In this document: one piece after another, positions 35,196-43,862 of the stretch
Position numbering within the stretch: position 1 is the stretch's first letter
Layout of the letters: every line of letters starts with the position of its first letter
Assembly (NCBI RefSeq): GCF_049116215.1
Contig: NZ_JAGDZB010000003.1
Location: 434,001-498,000, forward strand
From: Shimia sp049116215
GTDB lineage: Bacteria > Pseudomonadota > Alphaproteobacteria > Rhodobacterales > Rhodobacteraceae
Direction of reading: 5' to 3'
Length of the DNA: 64,000 nucleotides
Translations under genes and position numbers: made by a program
The notes under the pieces: generated by a model
The model's input: the letters and a program-made list of their open reading frames with translations, nothing else
Told to the model about the DNA's origin: nothing
Database searches by the model: none

Positions 35196-35248
35196 TTAGT
35201 CCAACAGGGAGGTGAAGATGATGAGCGTATAAGCAATCATCGCCTTCA
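35166..35248 (-). ncRNA. Predicted sRNA with anti-SD motif, AbcR-like
   Basis: An ~83-nt minus-strand RNA is predicted between the LsrB-like LysR gene and mscS. A promoter TTGAAG-N17-TAATTC (35283-35255) fits a start near 35248. The RNA folds into a bulged hairpin (GTGAAG/CTTCAC and ATGAT/ATCAT, ~13-nt loop), then a single-stranded CUCCCUGUUGGACUAA and the terminator hairpin. CACCUCCC matches the 16S anti-Shine-Dalgarno. AbcR sRNAs have this kind of layout and are controlled by LsrB/VtlR regulators in Rhizobiales. Not tested by a covariance search. A 14-codon ORF inside is probably fortuitous. Confidence 0.55.
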
Positions 35249-35334
35249 CGAGATGAATTAGTAGTCAGTTTGTGAACCTTCAAGGGATATTCTGTCGCAG
35301 GTGTGGCATGCCCGCTATGCGCGCATTGCATAGC

Positions 35335-36240
35335 TTAGGAAATGTCCTTTTCTCGCAATTGCTTGCGATGCAGAATGATCTCTTCCTGCACAAAGTCCCG
35401 GAAGGCTGCAATGCGCTTGGATTGGCGCAATTCTTCGGGGAAGGCCAAGTATACAGGGACTTCGGCTGATTCAATTTCGGTGCCGACGCGCACCAGATCC
35501 GGGAAATCTTGCATCAGGTAGTCCGGTAAGACGCCGATTCCAAGATCGTGGCTGACGGCTTGCAGCACACCAAAGTAATTGTTCACGTAGAGCATTTTGG
35601 TGATGTCATTGGCCAGCAGGCTAGTGACAAAACTGGCGCCGGCACCAACCTGTTCAGAGGTGACATTTTGGCAGATCAGCCGGTGCTCTGTGAGATCTTT
35701 GAGGGTCTGCGGCTCACCGTGGGTTTCCAGATAGCTTTGGGACGCATAAAGGCGCATGCGCACGCTCATCAGACGCTTGCGGATGAGGTCAGCCTGACTG
35801 GGCTCTTTCATGCGAATGGCCACGTCAGCCTCGCGCATGGGCAGGTCGAGCACCTTTTCTTCGAGCATCAGATCAATGTTGAGGTCCGGATATTGCTCGT
35901 AGAGTTTAGCCAGACGCGGGGCCAGCCACAGGGTGCCAAAACCGATGGTGGTGGTGACGCGCAGCTCACCGAACACTTCTTCTTCGCTGTCGCGGATGCG
36001 GGCAGAGGCGGCGTCCAGACGTTTGTTCATCGCCGTGGTGGCATCAAACAGTAGCTCGCCTTGCTCTGTCAGGATCAAGCCGCGGGCGTGGCGGTGGAAC
36101 AAGGTGGTGTTCAGGCTTTCCTCAAGCGCGCGGATTTGGCGCGAGACAGCTGACTGAGACAGGTGCAACACGTCTCCGGCATGGGTCAGGCTGCCCGCGT
36201 CGGCAACCGCGTGAAAGATCCTGAGTTTGTCCCAATCCAT
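35335..36240 (-). CDS. LysR-family regulator, LsrB/VtlR-like
   Basis: 301 aa. The N-terminal region MDWDKLRIFHAVADAGSLTH, LHLSQSAVSRQIRALE and FHRHARGLILTEQGELL is strongly reminiscent of LsrB/VtlR of Rhizobiales. The effector domain runs ~90-290 (GELRVTTTIGFGTLWLAPRL, READVAIRMKEPSQADLI). LsrB/VtlR control AbcR sRNAs, small proteins, and redox or envelope genes. Here a predicted sRNA with an anti-Shine-Dalgarno motif follows on the same strand within 90 bp. The gene may be expressed alone from the 379-bp upstream region. Confidence 0.88.
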   Translation of the reverse strand: MDWDKLRIFHAVADAGSLTHAGDVLHLSQSAVSRQIRALEESLNTTLFHRHARGLILTEQGELLFDATTAMNKRLDAASARIRDSEEEVFGELRVTTTIGFGTLWLAPRLAKLYEQYPDLNIDLMLEEKVLDLPMREADVAIRMKEPSQADLIRKRLMSVRMRLYASQSYLETHGEPQTLKDLTEHRLICQNVTSEQVGAGASFVTSLLANDITKMLYVNNYFGVLQAVSHDLGIGVLPDYLMQDFPDLVRVGTEIESAEVPVYLAFPEELRQSKRIAAFRDFVQEEIILHRKQLREKDIS

Positions 36241-36619
36241 GGTGGCTCCATTTTTTTGTTTTGTGTCATGTGGTTAGTTCTCAGTCAAAGAAAAACTGAC
36301 CGTGGGGAGGCTTGGAGGCGCGGTCATACGCGTGTAGAGTGGGGAGGGAAAGTGAAGTTTTGACGAAAAATCATGACTTTGCGAGGATGGCTGCTCGATT
36401 TGAGGGGTGGGCCTATCCATTGGGCGAAATGCCAAAGAAGTTGGCATAGGTGGTACTTGGGTTGATTGCGGAGCTTCGGCAATGTTTGCAGGTGCTTGGC
36501 GTTGTTTGGTCTTTTGCCTCCTTTATTTCGTGTCAAAAACTAAATTGTGGTTACTGGGTTGTTAATCTTTGATTAGGAATCGTTTGAAAACAGTGTTTTA
36601 TCAATAGACGAGGCACTTC
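36241..36619. other. 379-bp divergent gap with one inverted repeat
   Basis: The gap between the LsrB-like gene and the GGDEF-EAL gene has no convincing ORF. Its one notable element is ATGCCAA-AGAAG-TTGGCAT (36429-36447), a perfect 7-5-7 repeat without a T-tract, so it is more likely an operator than a terminator. It is ~190 bp from either start codon. Confidence 0.5.
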
Positions 36620-38221
36620 ATGAAGGTACTATCTCGGCTCAAGGCAAAGCTCCACTGGCACCATCTGGTGCATGGCGGGATCTTCCTCATGGCAATCGTC
36701 TTGTTTCCCATCCTTGGCGAGTACGAAGTTTTTGAATCCTTCTATGTATTCAGTCGTGCCCATGAGGACTGGGAGTTGGATGAATTGGCGTTGTTGGTTG
36801 TACTGTTCACAGTGGCGCTGTTGTTTTCGGTAGTTTTTCAGGCACGTCATTTGCGTCGGATGGCGCAGGAACGGGAAGCGATGCGCAAAAGTGCGGCGGC
36901 CAATGCGCGTCATGATCCGCTGACCGGCGTGTTAAACCGGCGTGCTTTCAAAACGGTAGCGGGGGAACTGGCTCGGTCGCAGATTTCGGACGATGCGCCG
37001 CGTTACATTGCGCTGATGGATTTGGACAAGTTTAATCCGGTGAACAGCTTGCACGGGCATGAGGTGGGGGATGCCACCTTACAGGAAGTGGCCGAGCGTC
37101 TGAAGCTCGAGGCCGGCACGGGGGGCACGGTGGCGCGACTTGGAGGAGATGAGTTTGCGGTTTTGCTTAGTGCAAAGGTCAACGGGGTTCAGGCTGAGCG
37201 CGCGGCGCAACGTTTGGTGCACGAAATCGCGCAGCCGTTCAATTTTGGCGATTCAGCGGTGTTTATTGGTGCGTCAGTTGGGTTGGTAGCACTGCGTCAC
37301 GGGGATGACATTTCTGAGGTGATGCGCCGGGCGGATAAAGCCATGGGCGTGGCCAAAACCCAAGGGCGCGGGCGGTTCACCTGGTATGATGCGGATCTGG
37401 ATCGGCAGGCGATGGACCGTGAGGCCATTGCGGCGGACTTGCGTGATGCGATTGCCCATGAGCAGGTGGTGCCATGGTTTCAGCCAATTGTGGAGCTTGG
37501 CGACAACCGCGTGAGCGGTGTGGAAATTCTGGCGCGGTGGATTCATTCGGAACGCGGATCTATTCCGCCAGGGGTGTTTATCGAGATTGCCGAAGACAGC
37601 GGGCAAATTGGTACCTTGGGGCTCAGTGTGTTGCGGCAAGCCTGTGTGGCGGCCAAGGATTGGGCGCGACCTTTGACCTTGTCGTTCAATGTGTCTGGTG
37701 TGCAGTTTAGGGACCCTAATCTGGTGCCATCGATCCGTATGGTGTTGGAAGGCACGGGGTTTCCACCTGAGCGCCTGATTGTGGAGGTGACCGAGAGCTC
37801 GGTGATTGACGATTTTGGAGTGGCGCGGGCCAAGCTTGAGGAGCTGAAATCAATTGGCGTGGCGATTGCGTTGGACGATTTTGGTACCGGTTATTCGAGC
37901 TTGGCAGCGTTGCAGAACCTGCCGTTTGATCGACTGAAGATTGACCGCAGTTTTGTGACGGACATTTCCAACAACCTGGAATGCCAAAAAATTGTCGCTG
38001 GTATTGTATCGTTGGCTCAAGGATTGCATCTGGAAGTGACCGCTGAAGGCATCGAGACGGTCGAAGATTTGGCTTATGTCAGCTATTTGCAGTGCCATCG
38101 TGCGCAAGGCTTTTTGTTCGAAAAGGCAGTGCCTGCGGCGCAGGTTGGCGATTTTTTGGACGGAAAGTGGGAGCGCTTGCCCACGGTGCCGGTTGCGTTG
38201 GCCAAAGTGGTTGGGACGTAA
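36620..38221 (+). CDS. Membrane GGDEF-EAL protein
   Basis: 533 aa. Two N-terminal membrane helices (~17-37 and 56-75) flank a short periplasmic loop, followed by a GGDEF domain (~95-255, active site LGGDEF intact, no RxxD inhibitory site at the expected place) and an EAL domain (~270-515). The EAL signature reads VEILARW (EIL rather than EAL). The metal and catalytic blocks LDDFGTGYSSL, KIDRSFV, TAEGIET and QGFLF are kept, so phosphodiesterase activity is likely. It acts on cyclic di-GMP at the inner membrane. A terminator follows. Confidence 0.95.
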   Translation: MKVLSRLKAKLHWHHLVHGGIFLMAIVLFPILGEYEVFESFYVFSRAHEDWELDELALLVVLFTVALLFSVVFQARHLRRMAQEREAMRKSAAANARHDPLTGVLNRRAFKTVAGELARSQISDDAPRYIALMDLDKFNPVNSLHGHEVGDATLQEVAERLKLEAGTGGTVARLGGDEFAVLLSAKVNGVQAERAAQRLVHEIAQPFNFGDSAVFIGASVGLVALRHGDDISEVMRRADKAMGVAKTQGRGRFTWYDADLDRQAMDREAIAADLRDAIAHEQVVPWFQPIVELGDNRVSGVEILARWIHSERGSIPPGVFIEIAEDSGQIGTLGLSVLRQACVAAKDWARPLTLSFNVSGVQFRDPNLVPSIRMVLEGTGFPPERLIVEVTESSVIDDFGVARAKLEELKSIGVAIALDDFGTGYSSLAALQNLPFDRLKIDRSFVTDISNNLECQKIVAGIVSLAQGLHLEVTAEGIETVEDLAYVSYLQCHRAQGFLFEKAVPAAQVGDFLDGKWERLPTVPVALAKVVGT

Positions 38222-38261
38222 CGGCATCTCAAAGGTCCTGCCATTTTCGATGTTCGAACTG

Positions 38262-38285
38262 CGGCGTCTGTGGCGCCGTTTTTTT
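38262..38285 (+). terminator. Rho-independent terminator after the GGDEF-EAL gene
   Basis: CGGCG-TCTGTGG-CGCCG is followed by seven T. It lies ~40 bp past the stop codon. The stem is short (5 bp) but GC-only. Confidence 0.7.
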
Positions 38286-38372
38286 GTTTTCGGTCAAGAG
38301 ATTACGCCGTAATCTTGCAGTGTTTCGCGTGCATCGTCTGCGGTTTAAAGAAACGACTGTTCAAAAAAATCA

Positions 38373-38402
38373 TTGCATAGGTCAGATTTTATGACCTAAT
38401 AA
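38373..38402 (+). promoter_or_regulatory. Indolepyruvate oxidoreductase promoter with operator-like repeat
   Basis: TAGGTCA-GATTTTA-TGACCTA (38378-38398) is a perfect 7-7-7 inverted repeat. It fills the 18-bp spacer between TTGCAT (38373-38378) and TAATAA (38397-38402). A bound dimer would occlude the promoter. Regulator unknown. Confidence 0.5.
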
Positions 38403-38444
38403 ATTGCTTATATAGGAAAGACCGTCCAGCGAGGGGAGCGCAAG

Positions 38445-41400
38445 ATGAGTATCCAGAAGGTATCTTTGAATGACCGATTGGACCTGACCAAAGACAAGGT
38501 GATGCTCAATGGCACACAGGCTTTGGTGCGGTTGATGCTGATGCAAAAGGCGCGAGATACCGAGGCTGGGCTCAATACCGCCGGCTATGTGACCGGGTAT
38601 CGTGGATCACCGCTGGGCGCCGTGGACAGTCAGATGATGCGCGCGGAAAAAGAACTCACTGCGCATGACGTGTTGTTTCAGACCGGATTGAATGAAGACC
38701 TTGCGGCAACGCAGCTGTGGGGCAGTCAGCAAGCGGAGCTGCGCGGCGAGGGCAAGTTTGATGGCGTCTTTGGCCTGTGGTACGGCAAGGGGCCAGGGGT
38801 GGACCGCACGGGTGACGTGATGCGCCATGCCAATATGGCAGGCACCAGCCCCAACGGCGGTGTGCTAATGGCGATGGGTGATGACCACACCGGGGAAAGC
38901 TCCACGGTGCTGCATCAGTCCGAGTGGGCGCTGGTGGATGCCTATATGCCGGTTGTCTCGCCTGCAGGTGTGCAGGAGGTTATGGACTATGGGCTTTATG
39001 GATTGGCGCTGAGCCGGTTTGCTGGTGTTTGGGTTGGCCTAAAAACCATGAAGGACACCATTGAAGCCACGGCGGTGGTGAATGGGGACCCACATCGGTT
39101 GGAGTTTGTGACGCCGGAGTTTGATATGCCGGAAGGCGGGCTGAACATTCGCCTGCACGACACGCCGCACGCGCAAGAAGCGCGGATGATTGACCACAAA
39201 CGCTTTGCTGCCGAAGCTTTCTCGCGCGCCAATAAGATGGACAAGCGTGTTTGGGGCAAACCGGGTGCCAAGATTGGCTTTGTGGCCGCTGGCAAGAACT
39301 GGCTCGACCTAGTGCACGCCATGGACCTGCTGGGCATTGATGAAGGCGAGGCGGAGCGGCTTGGTATCACCACCTATAAGGTGGGACAGACCTTCCCGCT
39401 GGACATGACTTCTTTTAGCGAATGGGCCGAGGGACTTGATCTAATTGTTGTGGTCGAAGAAAAGCGCAAGCTGATCGAGGTGCAGATCAAAGAGGCGATC
39501 TTTGACGACCGGCGTGGGCGGCGTGTCTACGGCTGGTACAAAGGTGGTCACGGCAGTATGGGGCGCGAAGAGCTGTTCCCAACGCGGGGCGCGCTGGACC
39601 CGATCATGATTGCCGAGAAGCTGGGCGACATTCTGGTCGAGGAAGGCCGGGGCACCGATGCGGTGAAGGCCGGAATGAACACCTTGAAAGAGGCGCAGCG
39701 GGCGGACAATGCCGAGGATATTGCGGTACGCACACCGTGGTTCTGTTCTGGCTGTCCGCACAACACGTCCACCAAAGTGCCGGAAGGCAGCCGAGCTTAT
39801 GCCGGGATTGGCTGCCATTACATGGTGCAGTGGATGGACCGCGAGACCACAGGCTTTACCCATATGGGCGGCGAGGGTGCCAACTGGATTGGCGAGGCGC
39901 CGTTTAGCAAGACCAAACATGTGTTCCAGAACCTGGGCGATGGCACCTACAACCACTCCGGGGTGCAGGCAATTCGCGCAGCTTTGGCGGCGGAAACCAA
40001 CATCACCTACAAAATCCTGTTCAATGACGCGGTGGCGATGACCGGTGGGCAGGCCAATGATGGGGGCTTGAGCCCGCAAAAGATTGCTGACGAGGTGCGG
40101 GCCATGGGCGTGCAGCATGTGGCGGTGGTCTATGACGAGAAAGAGGATGTTGATCGGTCGGTGTTCCCGGCAGACATTACCTTCCATGAACGCGCTGAGT
40201 TGATGAGTGTCGAGAAGAAATTCCGCGAAATCAGCGGCGTAAGCTGCATTGTTTATGTGCAAACCTGTGCCAGTGAAAAGCGGCGCCGGCGCAAGCGGGG
40301 GCAGTTTCCGGATCCGGATCGTCGGGTGTTTATCAACACCGACATTTGTGAAGGCTGTGGCGATTGTGGGGTGCAATCCAACTGTATTTCGATTGAGCCA
40401 GCCGAGACCGAACTGGGCCGTAAGCGCAAGATCAACCAGTCAAGCTGTAACAAGGACTTCAGCTGTCTGAACGGGTTCTGTCCGAGTTTTGTGACCGTGG
40501 AGGGCGCGAAGATCCGTAAAGGTGCGACGGCGGCGCTGGAACTGCCACCGATGGCAATGCCGGAGATCAAGCAAATTGACGGCACCCATAATGTCGTGAT
40601 CACCGGGGTTGGTGGTACAGGTGTGGTGACCATTGGCGCGATCTTGTCTCAGGCGGCGCAGATTGACGGCAAGGCGGCTGGTATGATGGAAATGGCTGGT
40701 CTCGCGCAGAAGGGCGGCGCGGTGCATATCCATTGCCGGGTGGCCGAAACGCCGGAGGCGATCAGCGCTGTGCGTGTGGCCACAGGTGAGTGTGATGCGC
40801 TGATTGGGGGCGATCTGGTGGTGAGTGCCGGGGCGAAGACCTTGGGACTGACATCTGAAGGCCGGACTGGAGCTGTGGTGAACAGCCATGAGATCATCAC
40901 AGGCAGCTTTACGCAGGACACCGAATTTAAGCTGCCTTCTGGTCGTTTGGAGATCGCCTTGCAGGCGCGGTTGCGTGACAGGCTGTCGTTGTTTGATGCG
41001 TCGGAGCTGGCGCGGGTTGTGATGGGAGATGCAATTTTCTCCAACATGATGGTGTTTGGTGCGGGCTGGCAGAAAGGGCTTGTCCCGATCAGTCACGAGG
41101 CGATTGTCAGCGCGATTGAATTGAATGGCGCGGCGGTGGAGAAAAACCTGCGAGCGTTTGAGATTGGCCGATGGGCGGTGCTGTATCCAGAGCAAGCGGC
41201 GGACATGTTGGCGCCAAAAGTGGTGCAGATGCCCAAAACTCTGGACGAGAAGGTTGCCTTCCGTGCGGAGCATCTGGTGAAGTATCAGGGCCATGGACTG
41301 GCCAAGAAATACCTTAAGCTGGTGAACAGCGTGACGGACGCTCGGTTAAAAAAGGCTGTGGCCTTGGGGTACCATAAGCTGTTGTCTTATAAGGACGAAT

Positions 41401-41861
41401 ATGAGGTGGCGCGACTGCATCTGGAGACGCGGGCAAAGGCTGAGGAGGTCTTTGAGGGCAACTTTGAGATGAAGGTGCATTTGTCGCCGCCGCTGCTCGC
41501 GAAAGAGGGGCCAAACGGGCGTCCGCTTAAGACCGAGTATGGCGCGGGCATGATGCGTTTGTTCCCGGTTTTGGCTAAGTTGAAAGGGGTGCGTGGAACC
41601 CCGCTTGATCCGTTTGCACGCCATCCTGAGCGCAAAATGGAGCGGGCGTTGATTGCGCAATATGAGGCTGACATGGCCAAAGTGATCGCACAAAACGGTG
41701 AGGCAGCGTCTGACGCGGCAGTGGCGCTGGCAGAATTGCCGTTGCAGATTAAAGGCTTTGGTCCGGTGAAGGTGGAGAATGAAGCCAAGGCTGCGAAGCG
41801 TCGTGAAGAGTTGCTGGAAGCGTTGCAGCGCGGTGATGCGGTGCAGGCTGCGGCTGAATAA
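38445..41861 (+). CDS. Fused indolepyruvate ferredoxin oxidoreductase
   Basis: 1138 aa, combining IorA and IorB. It oxidatively decarboxylates aryl pyruvates to aryl-acetyl-CoA in aromatic amino-acid breakdown. The order seen is a pyrimidine-type domain (~30-240, YRGSPLGAVDSQM), TPP domain (~440-620, GIGCHYMVQW...GEGANWIGEA, NDAVAMTGGQ), a cysteine-rich insert (CEGCGDCGVQSNC, CNKDFSCLNGFC; Fe-S ligands) and the IorB gamma domain from ~720 (ITGVGGTGVVTIG, GGDLVVSAGAKTL). The ATG follows GAGGGGAGCGCAAG. It is a single-gene unit with an operator-like promoter and a terminator. Confidence 0.94.
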   Translation: MSIQKVSLNDRLDLTKDKVMLNGTQALVRLMLMQKARDTEAGLNTAGYVTGYRGSPLGAVDSQMMRAEKELTAHDVLFQTGLNEDLAATQLWGSQQAELRGEGKFDGVFGLWYGKGPGVDRTGDVMRHANMAGTSPNGGVLMAMGDDHTGESSTVLHQSEWALVDAYMPVVSPAGVQEVMDYGLYGLALSRFAGVWVGLKTMKDTIEATAVVNGDPHRLEFVTPEFDMPEGGLNIRLHDTPHAQEARMIDHKRFAAEAFSRANKMDKRVWGKPGAKIGFVAAGKNWLDLVHAMDLLGIDEGEAERLGITTYKVGQTFPLDMTSFSEWAEGLDLIVVVEEKRKLIEVQIKEAIFDDRRGRRVYGWYKGGHGSMGREELFPTRGALDPIMIAEKLGDILVEEGRGTDAVKAGMNTLKEAQRADNAEDIAVRTPWFCSGCPHNTSTKVPEGSRAYAGIGCHYMVQWMDRETTGFTHMGGEGANWIGEAPFSKTKHVFQNLGDGTYNHSGVQAIRAALAAETNITYKILFNDAVAMTGGQANDGGLSPQKIADEVRAMGVQHVAVVYDEKEDVDRSVFPADITFHERAELMSVEKKFREISGVSCIVYVQTCASEKRRRRKRGQFPDPDRRVFINTDICEGCGDCGVQSNCISIEPAETELGRKRKINQSSCNKDFSCLNGFCPSFVTVEGAKIRKGATAALELPPMAMPEIKQIDGTHNVVITGVGGTGVVTIGAILSQAAQIDGKAAGMMEMAGLAQKGGAVHIHCRVAETPEAISAVRVATGECDALIGGDLVVSAGAKTLGLTSEGRTGAVVNSHEIITGSFTQDTEFKLPSGRLEIALQARLRDRLSLFDASELARVVMGDAIFSNMMVFGAGWQKGLVPISHEAIVSAIELNGAAVEKNLRAFEIGRWAVLYPEQAADMLAPKVVQMPKTLDEKVAFRAEHLVKYQGHGLAKKYLKLVNSVTDARLKKAVALGYHKLLSYKDEYEVARLHLETRAKAEEVFEGNFEMKVHLSPPLLAKEGPNGRPLKTEYGAGMMRLFPVLAKLKGVRGTPLDPFARHPERKMERALIAQYEADMAKVIAQNGEAASDAAVALAELPLQIKGFGPVKVENEAKAAKRREELLEALQRGDAVQAAAE

Positions 41862-41890
41862 GCGCCGCGTTTTTTAAATGGGAAAACAAG

Positions 41891-41922
41891 AAAGCCTGCC
41901 TGTTTCGGGCAGGCTTTTTGGT
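41891..41922 (+). terminator. Rho-independent terminator after the oxidoreductase
   Basis: AAAGCCTGCC and GGCAGGCTTTTT form a 10-bp stem with a ~7-nt loop and a T tract. It lies ~30 bp after the stop. Confidence 0.88.
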
Positions 41923-42017
41923 TTTGGGATGCGATAGCTTGACGCTACGGAAGGGGGTTAAAATTCCTTCGTAAATCTGTCATATGACGGCGGTGTTTCT
42001 ACGACTCGAGAGTTTCT

Positions 42018-42920
42018 ATGACCTACGCGATCCACAATGCCCGTGACATCAGCTACGCCTATGCGGCCGAAACTCGCAGCGGCAAAGCGATGATCCGCAT
42101 GCTGGAAAACTCCACCGGCCGATTGAAGTTGATCAGACGGGCTGCGGGGTATGAGGACGAAGTAGCCGCCGGGCGAGACTTCTGGGAGGTCATGCGCGAA
42201 CGCTATGGGTTAACGCTTGATGTGATTGGCGGATCTCTCAACAATATCCCCAAAACCGGGCCGGTGGTGATGATTGCCAACCATCCATATGGGATTTTGG
42301 ATGGGCTGATGATGGGTTACATGCTGAGCAAGACGCGCGGCGATTTCCGACTTATGGCGCATCAGGTGTTCCGCAAGGCGCAGGACATGGAAAAGGTGAT
42401 CCTGCCGGTGAGCTTTGATGAAGACCGGGAAGCGGTGAAGCTGAACCTGCGTACGCGGAAAGTCTCACTGGATTACCTCAAGCAGGGCGGCGCGATTGGG
42501 ATTTTCCCTGGCGGCACGGTGTCGACCGCAGACAAGCCGTTTGGGCGTCCGTTTGATCCGTATTGGCGTGGGTTCACAGCGCGGATGATCGCCAAATCCG
42601 AAGCGGCGGTGGTGCCGGTGTTTTTTGACGGTCAGACAAGCCGTTTGTTCCAGGTGGCGAGCCATTTGCATTACACCCTGCGCATGGGCTTCTTGATCCG
42701 CGAATTCAAAAAGCGCGTGGACACACCGGTGCGCGTGGTGATTGGCGAGCCTGTTGAGCAAGGTGCGATCCAAAGCCGCGCCAGTGACACCTGGGATCTC
42801 ATGGACTTCCTGCGGGAACGCACCTATTCTTTGTCTCCTAAGCCGATCCGTAAAATGGGATACGGCTTTGAGTTTGAAGAAAAACATAAGCTTGACGGCC
42901 AGAAGGCTGCAAACAGGTAA
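42018..42920 (+). CDS. Lysophospholipid acyltransferase family protein
   Basis: 300 aa. The PlsC-type motif I appears as NHPYGILDG (~94-102), which is HX5D rather than the usual HX4D; motif III is FPGGTVS (~173-179). A C-terminal VVIGEPVEQ block follows, with a basic tail. Proteins of this subgroup add acyl chains to lysolipids; the substrate could be a lysophospholipid or lyso-ornithine lipid. It lies 12 bp upstream of murI and may share its transcript. Confidence 0.85.
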   Translation: MTYAIHNARDISYAYAAETRSGKAMIRMLENSTGRLKLIRRAAGYEDEVAAGRDFWEVMRERYGLTLDVIGGSLNNIPKTGPVVMIANHPYGILDGLMMGYMLSKTRGDFRLMAHQVFRKAQDMEKVILPVSFDEDREAVKLNLRTRKVSLDYLKQGGAIGIFPGGTVSTADKPFGRPFDPYWRGFTARMIAKSEAAVVPVFFDGQTSRLFQVASHLHYTLRMGFLIREFKKRVDTPVRVVIGEPVEQGAIQSRASDTWDLMDFLRERTYSLSPKPIRKMGYGFEFEEKHKLDGQKAANR

Positions 42921-42932
42921 TCGAGGTGTGTC

Positions 42933-43745
42933 GTGGCAGTTGGACTCTTTGACAGTGGTTTGGGTGGCCTGACGGTTTATGATGCGGTGAGCAAGCGCTT
43001 GCCGGATGTGCCGTTGGTGTATTTTGGCGACAATGCCCATGCACCCTACGGCGTGCGCGATGCCGATGATGTGTATAATCTGACCACCGCCGCTGTGGAG
43101 CGGATGTGGGACGCGGGCTGTGATCTGGTGATCCTGGCCTGTAACACCGCCAGCGCGGCGGCGTTGCGTCGGATGCAGGAGAGCTGGATCCCAAACGACA
43201 AGCGCGTGCTGGGGGTGTTTGTGCCCTTGATTGAGGCGTTGACCGAGCGCAGCTGGGGCGACAACTCGCCGCCGCGTGAGGTTGAGGTCAAACATGTAGC
43301 GTTGTTTGCCACCCCTGCGACGGTGGCGAGCCGGGCATTTCAGCGAGAGTTGGCGTTTCGGGCAATTGGTGTAGACGTTGAGGCGCAGGCCTGTGGCGGC
43401 GTGGTGGATGCCATTGAAGACGGCGACATGATCCTGGCTGAGGCGTTGGTGCGCTCTCATGTGGATGCGTTGAAGCGCAAGATGCCAGAGCCGCAGGCGG
43501 CGATTTTGGGCTGCACACATTACCCCATTATGCATGACGCGTTTCAGAACGCTTTGGGCGCGGATGTAAATGTGTATAGTCAGGCCAATCTGGTTGCAGA
43601 TTCGTTGGCAGACTATTTGGAGCGGCACCCCAAAATGATTGGGCTAGGCACAGACAATTTGTTCCTGACCACGGGCGATCCTCGCAAAGTGAGCGATCGT
43701 GCGACCCAGTTTTTGCGACGACAAATCACCTTCCAAGCCGCCTAA
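42933..43745 (+). CDS. murI: Glutamate racemase
   Basis: 270 aa. It interconverts L- and D-glutamate for peptidoglycan. The two catalytic cysteines lie in ACNTASA (~70-76) and GCTHYP (~193-198); the substrate loop GLFDSGLGGLTVYDAV is at the N-terminus, with YFGDNAHAPYG. The start is GTG preceded by AATCGAGGTGT. The gene is close behind the acyltransferase. Confidence 0.96.
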   Translation: MAVGLFDSGLGGLTVYDAVSKRLPDVPLVYFGDNAHAPYGVRDADDVYNLTTAAVERMWDAGCDLVILACNTASAAALRRMQESWIPNDKRVLGVFVPLIEALTERSWGDNSPPREVEVKHVALFATPATVASRAFQRELAFRAIGVDVEAQACGGVVDAIEDGDMILAEALVRSHVDALKRKMPEPQAAILGCTHYPIMHDAFQNALGADVNVYSQANLVADSLADYLERHPKMIGLGTDNLFLTTGDPRKVSDRATQFLRRQITFQAA

Positions 43746-43862
43746 GCTGCGGCGTGGGGGCGCAGGCTCTCGCATTTCTCACCACACATCACTATTTACC
43801 CCGCAAGTGACGGGGATGGTCGCGCGAATGCTGTGGCCAAACGAAGGGAAGAGGTCGACAAC

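Noticed and set aside
35185..35240. Short ORF (14-17 codons, MIAYTLIIFTSLLD) within the predicted sRNA
   Set aside because: The ribosome site is too close or missing and the ATG lies in the stem of the hairpin. Kept as an RNA; translation of a small peptide is not excluded.
41979..41988. GTCATATGAC palindrome before the acyltransferase gene
   Set aside because: A 10-bp palindrome is expected by chance in 64 kb, and no second copy or regulator supports it.
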